Part shown: in pieces, positions 61,163 to 64,000 of the stretch
Numbering within the stretch: position 1 is the stretch's first letter
Layout: each line of letters begins with the position of its first letter
Source of the DNA: Sphingobacterium cellulitidis
GTDB taxonomy: Bacteria; Bacteroidota; Bacteroidia; Sphingobacteriales; Sphingobacteriaceae
NCBI GenBank assembly: GCA_002245855.1
Contig: NOUX01000003.1
Span: forward strand, 496,001-560,000
Direction of reading: 5' to 3'
DNA: 64,000 nt
Position numbers and translations under genes: made by a program
The notes under the pieces: model-generated
What the model was told of the DNA's origin: nothing
What the model saw: the letters and a program-made list of their open reading frames with translations, nothing else
The model's database searches: none

Positions 61163-64000
61163 ATGATTTTAAAAGAAATTTATGAAAAGGATATAACACG
61201 CCATATTAATCCGGCTGTTGTAGTTAGTGAATTAGGAAATGATAATGTTGAGCAGGAAATTAGTGAATATGTGTTCACGAAAGATATTGTTCAAAATATA
61301 TATAAGTTTTTAAATGCCATTAGCCATAAAAGGGAAGGGAAGACAGGTGTTTGGATTTCTGGTTATTATGGTTCGGGTAAGTCACATTTTATAAAGTATT
61401 TATTTTATTGTTTAGATAAGCAAACACGACAGTTAGCTTTCGAACGATATAAAAAATCTTTACAAGATATACAACTGGATGATCTTTCAGAGGTAACCTT
61501 GTCGAATGTGCAATTAATTCAAAATAATCTGGATAAAACGACTATTGATGAGATTATCTTCAACGTTGATGCTGTATCGGGTACGATAAAGAATAATAAT
61601 ACGATTACACGTATTTTATTTAATCAACTCAACGCATGTCGTGGATATAATACATTGAATATAGCCGTAGCCTTATTAATTGAAAAGCATTTAGACGATT
61701 TAGGCTTATTCGAACAATTTAAAACAAAGATAAAGGCTGTGCTTAATGAGGAGTGGAATAACTCCAAAATTAGACATACCATTGAACGACACTTAAGCAA
61801 AGTATTAGATGTAGCTATAGAGCTTGATCCTAATCTGGATAAGGCATCCTTAACTTCAGCTATAAAAGCAGATTCTAACTATAGAATTGATGAGTTTATA
61901 GAAGAGCTTAAAACGCATGTAGAGGCTCAAGATGCCAATTACAAACTCATCTTCTTGATGGATGAGGTGTCACAATACATCGGAGCGAATACGGACCTGT
62001 TATTAAACTTACAGACCATAGTCGAAGAAATAGGTTCGAAAATCGGTAATAAGGTTTGGATAGTATGTACGGCTCAGCAAGATCTTAGAAACCTAATTAA
62101 TAATACGGAGAAGAAGTCAGAAGATTTCGGAAAGATTATGGGTCGCTTCGAGACTATGATTTCCTTGGATTCGCAAGATGTAGCTTATATCACCCAGAAA
62201 AGGATCCTAGAGAAGAATGAAGAAGGGTTAAAAGGTTTAGTTCCTTTTTATAAGGAAAATAAAAGTGCAATAGAAAATCAATTCATTTTCGATCATGATT
62301 TATACAATAACTATAAGAACGCAGATGAGTTTTATTTGGCTTACCCATTTGTGCCTTATCAATTTCGTCTGATTTCCGATGTCTTTCATTCTTTCAGTAC
62401 GGTAGGTTATGTGGGTGAAGGTGTGAAAAATACAGAGCGCGCGATTTTAGGTATCACTCATTACACCGCAGATAAGCAGAAAAATAATGAGCTAGGGTAT
62501 TTTATATCCTTTGATAATTTTTTCAACAATCAGTTTAGTAAAAACTTGACACATGCTGCAAATTCTATTTTGAATAAGGCATTACAGATTAGTTTTTCAG
62601 ATGCTGAAGAAAAGGTATTTGCGGATAGGGTGATTAAAGTATTATTTATGATCTCCAACCTAAGCGAAGATACAAGTGTGAATCTACCGGCAACTGTGGA
62701 GAATCTTACTTTACTTTTATTGAATGATGTTAGGGAAGTGAAGATGAGGATTCAGGAGCGCATTCAACGTGTTTTAGATACCTTAGTTGATAAAAATATC
62801 ATTCAAGTTTCAGAAGGGAAATACAAGTTTTTGGACGATGAGGGGATTAAAGTTGCTAATGCTATTGCTGATGCTGAGGTTAAAAGTAATACACGTTTAG
62901 AGTATTTCTACAACAGCATCATCAAGAAAGTTGTTAAGCCTGATGCGGCAATAAATTTGGGCAATAGAACAGTTAAAGCAGAGCTATCTATAGATGATAA
63001 AATCTTGGTGAATGGAGATGCTTTTAATATACGTTTCATGGTGTTTGAGGGTGCAGATATTAATCAGCTAGCACTTCAAATGGCTGCTAAAGAATTGTGT
63101 ATAAATATCAATTATTGGTTTCATCAACAGGCTGACTTCAAAAAAGACTTTTTTACCTATTGTAAGACTGCGCAATATTTAGCTGATAATCGTGCTGCAG
63201 CTTCAGGTACTAGAGCTAAAACCTTAGAAGAGTTCCATGCGCGTAATGAGGTGCTTTTAAAGGACCTTATTATTCGTTTTGAAAAACTATTTGCTACTAC
63301 GCCTTTTATCTCCAATCAAAATGTAATAGATGCTACGGAAATAAGTAGTGCTAACCCAGCGCAACGCTTTAATGATATGGTAGATTATCATGTTAAAGCG
63401 CTGTATAAAAACCACAGTTGGAGTAATAGCTTTGCGCAAAGTAATAATGATTTGCAAAGTGTTATTCAAGTTGCATTGAAGAGTCCTTCTATGAATTTTG
63501 AGCTGAATATTGCGGAGACTGAAGTAAACAATAGAATAAGTATTCTAGGGGATGAGGCTTCTGTAGCGCATTTGGTGAAAGAATTTGAAAAGGCTCCTTA
63601 CGGATGGCGAGATTTAACAACCCTGCATATACTATTCAATTTAGCGCATAAAAAATACAGACAGATTGAGTATCAAAATGAAGTCATAGATCTTAAAGAC
63701 TATTATAGCAAAGCCATTAATAGTCGTGATCGAGAGGCTACGCTTGTCAAAAAATTAAAAAGCTACAATCAAGAGGAGGTAGCTTCATTTAAGCAAGCTG
63801 TAAAGGATATTTTTATTAGTATTTCTTTTGCGTCCACTAATCATGAGGTGGCTGATTTGGTGAAACAATTTAAAGATGGTTTGAGCTTATTACTAACTGA
63901 ATCTAATCAGTATAAAGAAGTGTATCTGGGATATCCTTTCGTCAAACATATCAACAGTTTTAATATAGAACTACGCGATGTCTACGAGACGCGCAGCGAG
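61163..64000 (+). CDS. brxC: BREX P-loop ATPase BrxC, C-terminus beyond window
   Basis: From ATG 61163 the frame has 946 codons without a stop up to the window end. KTGVWISGYYGSGKSH (Walker A, about residues 60-76) and KLIFLMDEVSQYI (Walker B, Asp267/Glu268) fit the BREX P-loop protein BrxC/PglY of about 1,100-1,250 residues. It follows brxB in canonical order, so pglX methyltransferase, pglZ and brxL would be expected to the right. BrxC is an AAA+-like ATPase needed for defence and for host methylation. No frameshift is seen in the part read. Confidence 0.94.
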   Translation, partial: MILKEIYEKDITRHINPAVVVSELGNDNVEQEISEYVFTKDIVQNIYKFLNAISHKREGKTGVWISGYYGSGKSHFIKYLFYCLDKQTRQLAFERYKKSLQDIQLDDLSEVTLSNVQLIQNNLDKTTIDEIIFNVDAVSGTIKNNNTITRILFNQLNACRGYNTLNIAVALLIEKHLDDLGLFEQFKTKIKAVLNEEWNNSKIRHTIERHLSKVLDVAIELDPNLDKASLTSAIKADSNYRIDEFIEELKTHVEAQDANYKLIFLMDEVSQYIGANTDLLLNLQTIVEEIGSKIGNKVWIVCTAQQDLRNLINNTEKKSEDFGKIMGRFETMISLDSQDVAYITQKRILEKNEEGLKGLVPFYKENKSAIENQFIFDHDLYNNYKNADEFYLAYPFVPYQFRLISDVFHSFSTVGYVGEGVKNTERAILGITHYTADKQKNNELGYFISFDNFFNNQFSKNLTHAANSILNKALQISFSDAEEKVFADRVIKVLFMISNLSEDTSVNLPATVENLTLLLLNDVREVKMRIQERIQRVLDTLVDKNIIQVSEGKYKFLDDEGIKVANAIADAEVKSNTRLEYFYNSIIKKVVKPDAAINLGNRTVKAELSIDDKILVNGDAFNIRFMVFEGADINQLALQMAAKELCININYWFHQQADFKKDFFTYCKTAQYLADNRAAASGTRAKTLEEFHARNEVLLKDLIIRFEKLFATTPFISNQNVIDATEISSANPAQRFNDMVDYHVKALYKNHSWSNSFAQSNNDLQSVIQVALKSPSMNFELNIAETEVNNRISILGDEASVAHLVKEFEKAPYGWRDLTTLHILFNLAHKKYRQIEYQNEVIDLKDYYSKAINSRDREATLVKKLKSYNQEEVASFKQAVKDIFISISFASTNHEVADLVKQFKDGLSLLLTESNQYKEVYLGYPFVKHINSFNIELRDVYETRSE

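Overview
The window looks like chromosomal DNA of a Bacteroidota bacterium, most likely of the Sphingobacteriaceae (Sphingobacterium/Pedobacter type). The reasons are low GC, Bacteroidetes -7 promoter elements (TAnnTTTG), a type III glutamine synthetase, a DUF3078 outer-membrane protein, a DUF5916 protein, TonB-dependent and BamA-like outer-membrane proteins, and PepSY-like periplasmic proteins. The genus is an inference; no rRNA or tRNA gene is present to settle it.

Region 1 (1-19506, all on the minus strand) is a cell-surface polysaccharide locus. In order of transcription it has a WecA/MraY-type polyprenyl-phosphate sugar-1-phosphate transferase, a sugar-nucleotide epimerase/reductase, an ABC exporter/flippase followed by a strong terminator, and then a long tightly packed operon. 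That operon starts with an aminotransferase, a NeuD/PglD-type acyltransferase and a WbqC protein, which together look like an acylated amino-deoxysugar module. It continues with eleven glycosyltransferases of families GT2, GT4, GT8, GT14 and GT32-like plus WbsX, a second hexapeptide acyltransferase, and a Wzy-like polymerase. The last glycosyltransferase runs off the left edge.

Region 2 (19893-31647) is mixed housekeeping: a HAD phosphatase, a DUF3078 protein, a PoxB-type pyruvate oxidase, an ABC1/UbiB kinase, three adjacent scaffold-type proteins (SUFU, HEAT-like, ankyrin), YceI, DinB-like, a class IV aminotransferase, an RluA pseudouridine synthase, and a PLP-dependent ACC deaminase/D-cysteine desulfhydrase homologue.

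Region 3 (31744-38172) is an envelope block: BamA-like barrel, TonB-dependent receptor, OmpR-type response regulator with its histidine kinase, and two PepSY-like exported proteins. An 11-bp-spaced TTTCCAGA direct repeat lies before the regulator gene, and a degenerate version lies before the first PepSY-like gene, which suggests one regulon.

Region 4 (38173-45567) holds a SIMPL protein, an S9 peptidase, glutamine synthetase III, and about 1 kb of non-coding repeats. Two ~514-bp-offset units each carry a perfect 23-bp hairpin; the hairpins differ at four positions, all compensated on the other arm. Seven short REP-like palindromes surround them.

Region 5 (45568-59232) contains an ABM-domain protein, an aldo/keto reductase, an MBL-fold hydrolase with a YafY-type regulator, a Gfo/Idh/MocA oxidoreductase, a secreted protein of unknown function (glycoside-hydrolase-like), a DUF5916 protein, an MFS transporter and mnmE.

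Region 6 (59233-64000) is the left end of a defence island directly after mnmE, whose 3' end is a known integration hotspot. It has a small XRE regulator overlapping brxA, then brxB and brxC (the last open at the window edge), i.e. a type 1 BREX phage-resistance system whose pglX, pglZ and brxL would lie to the right.
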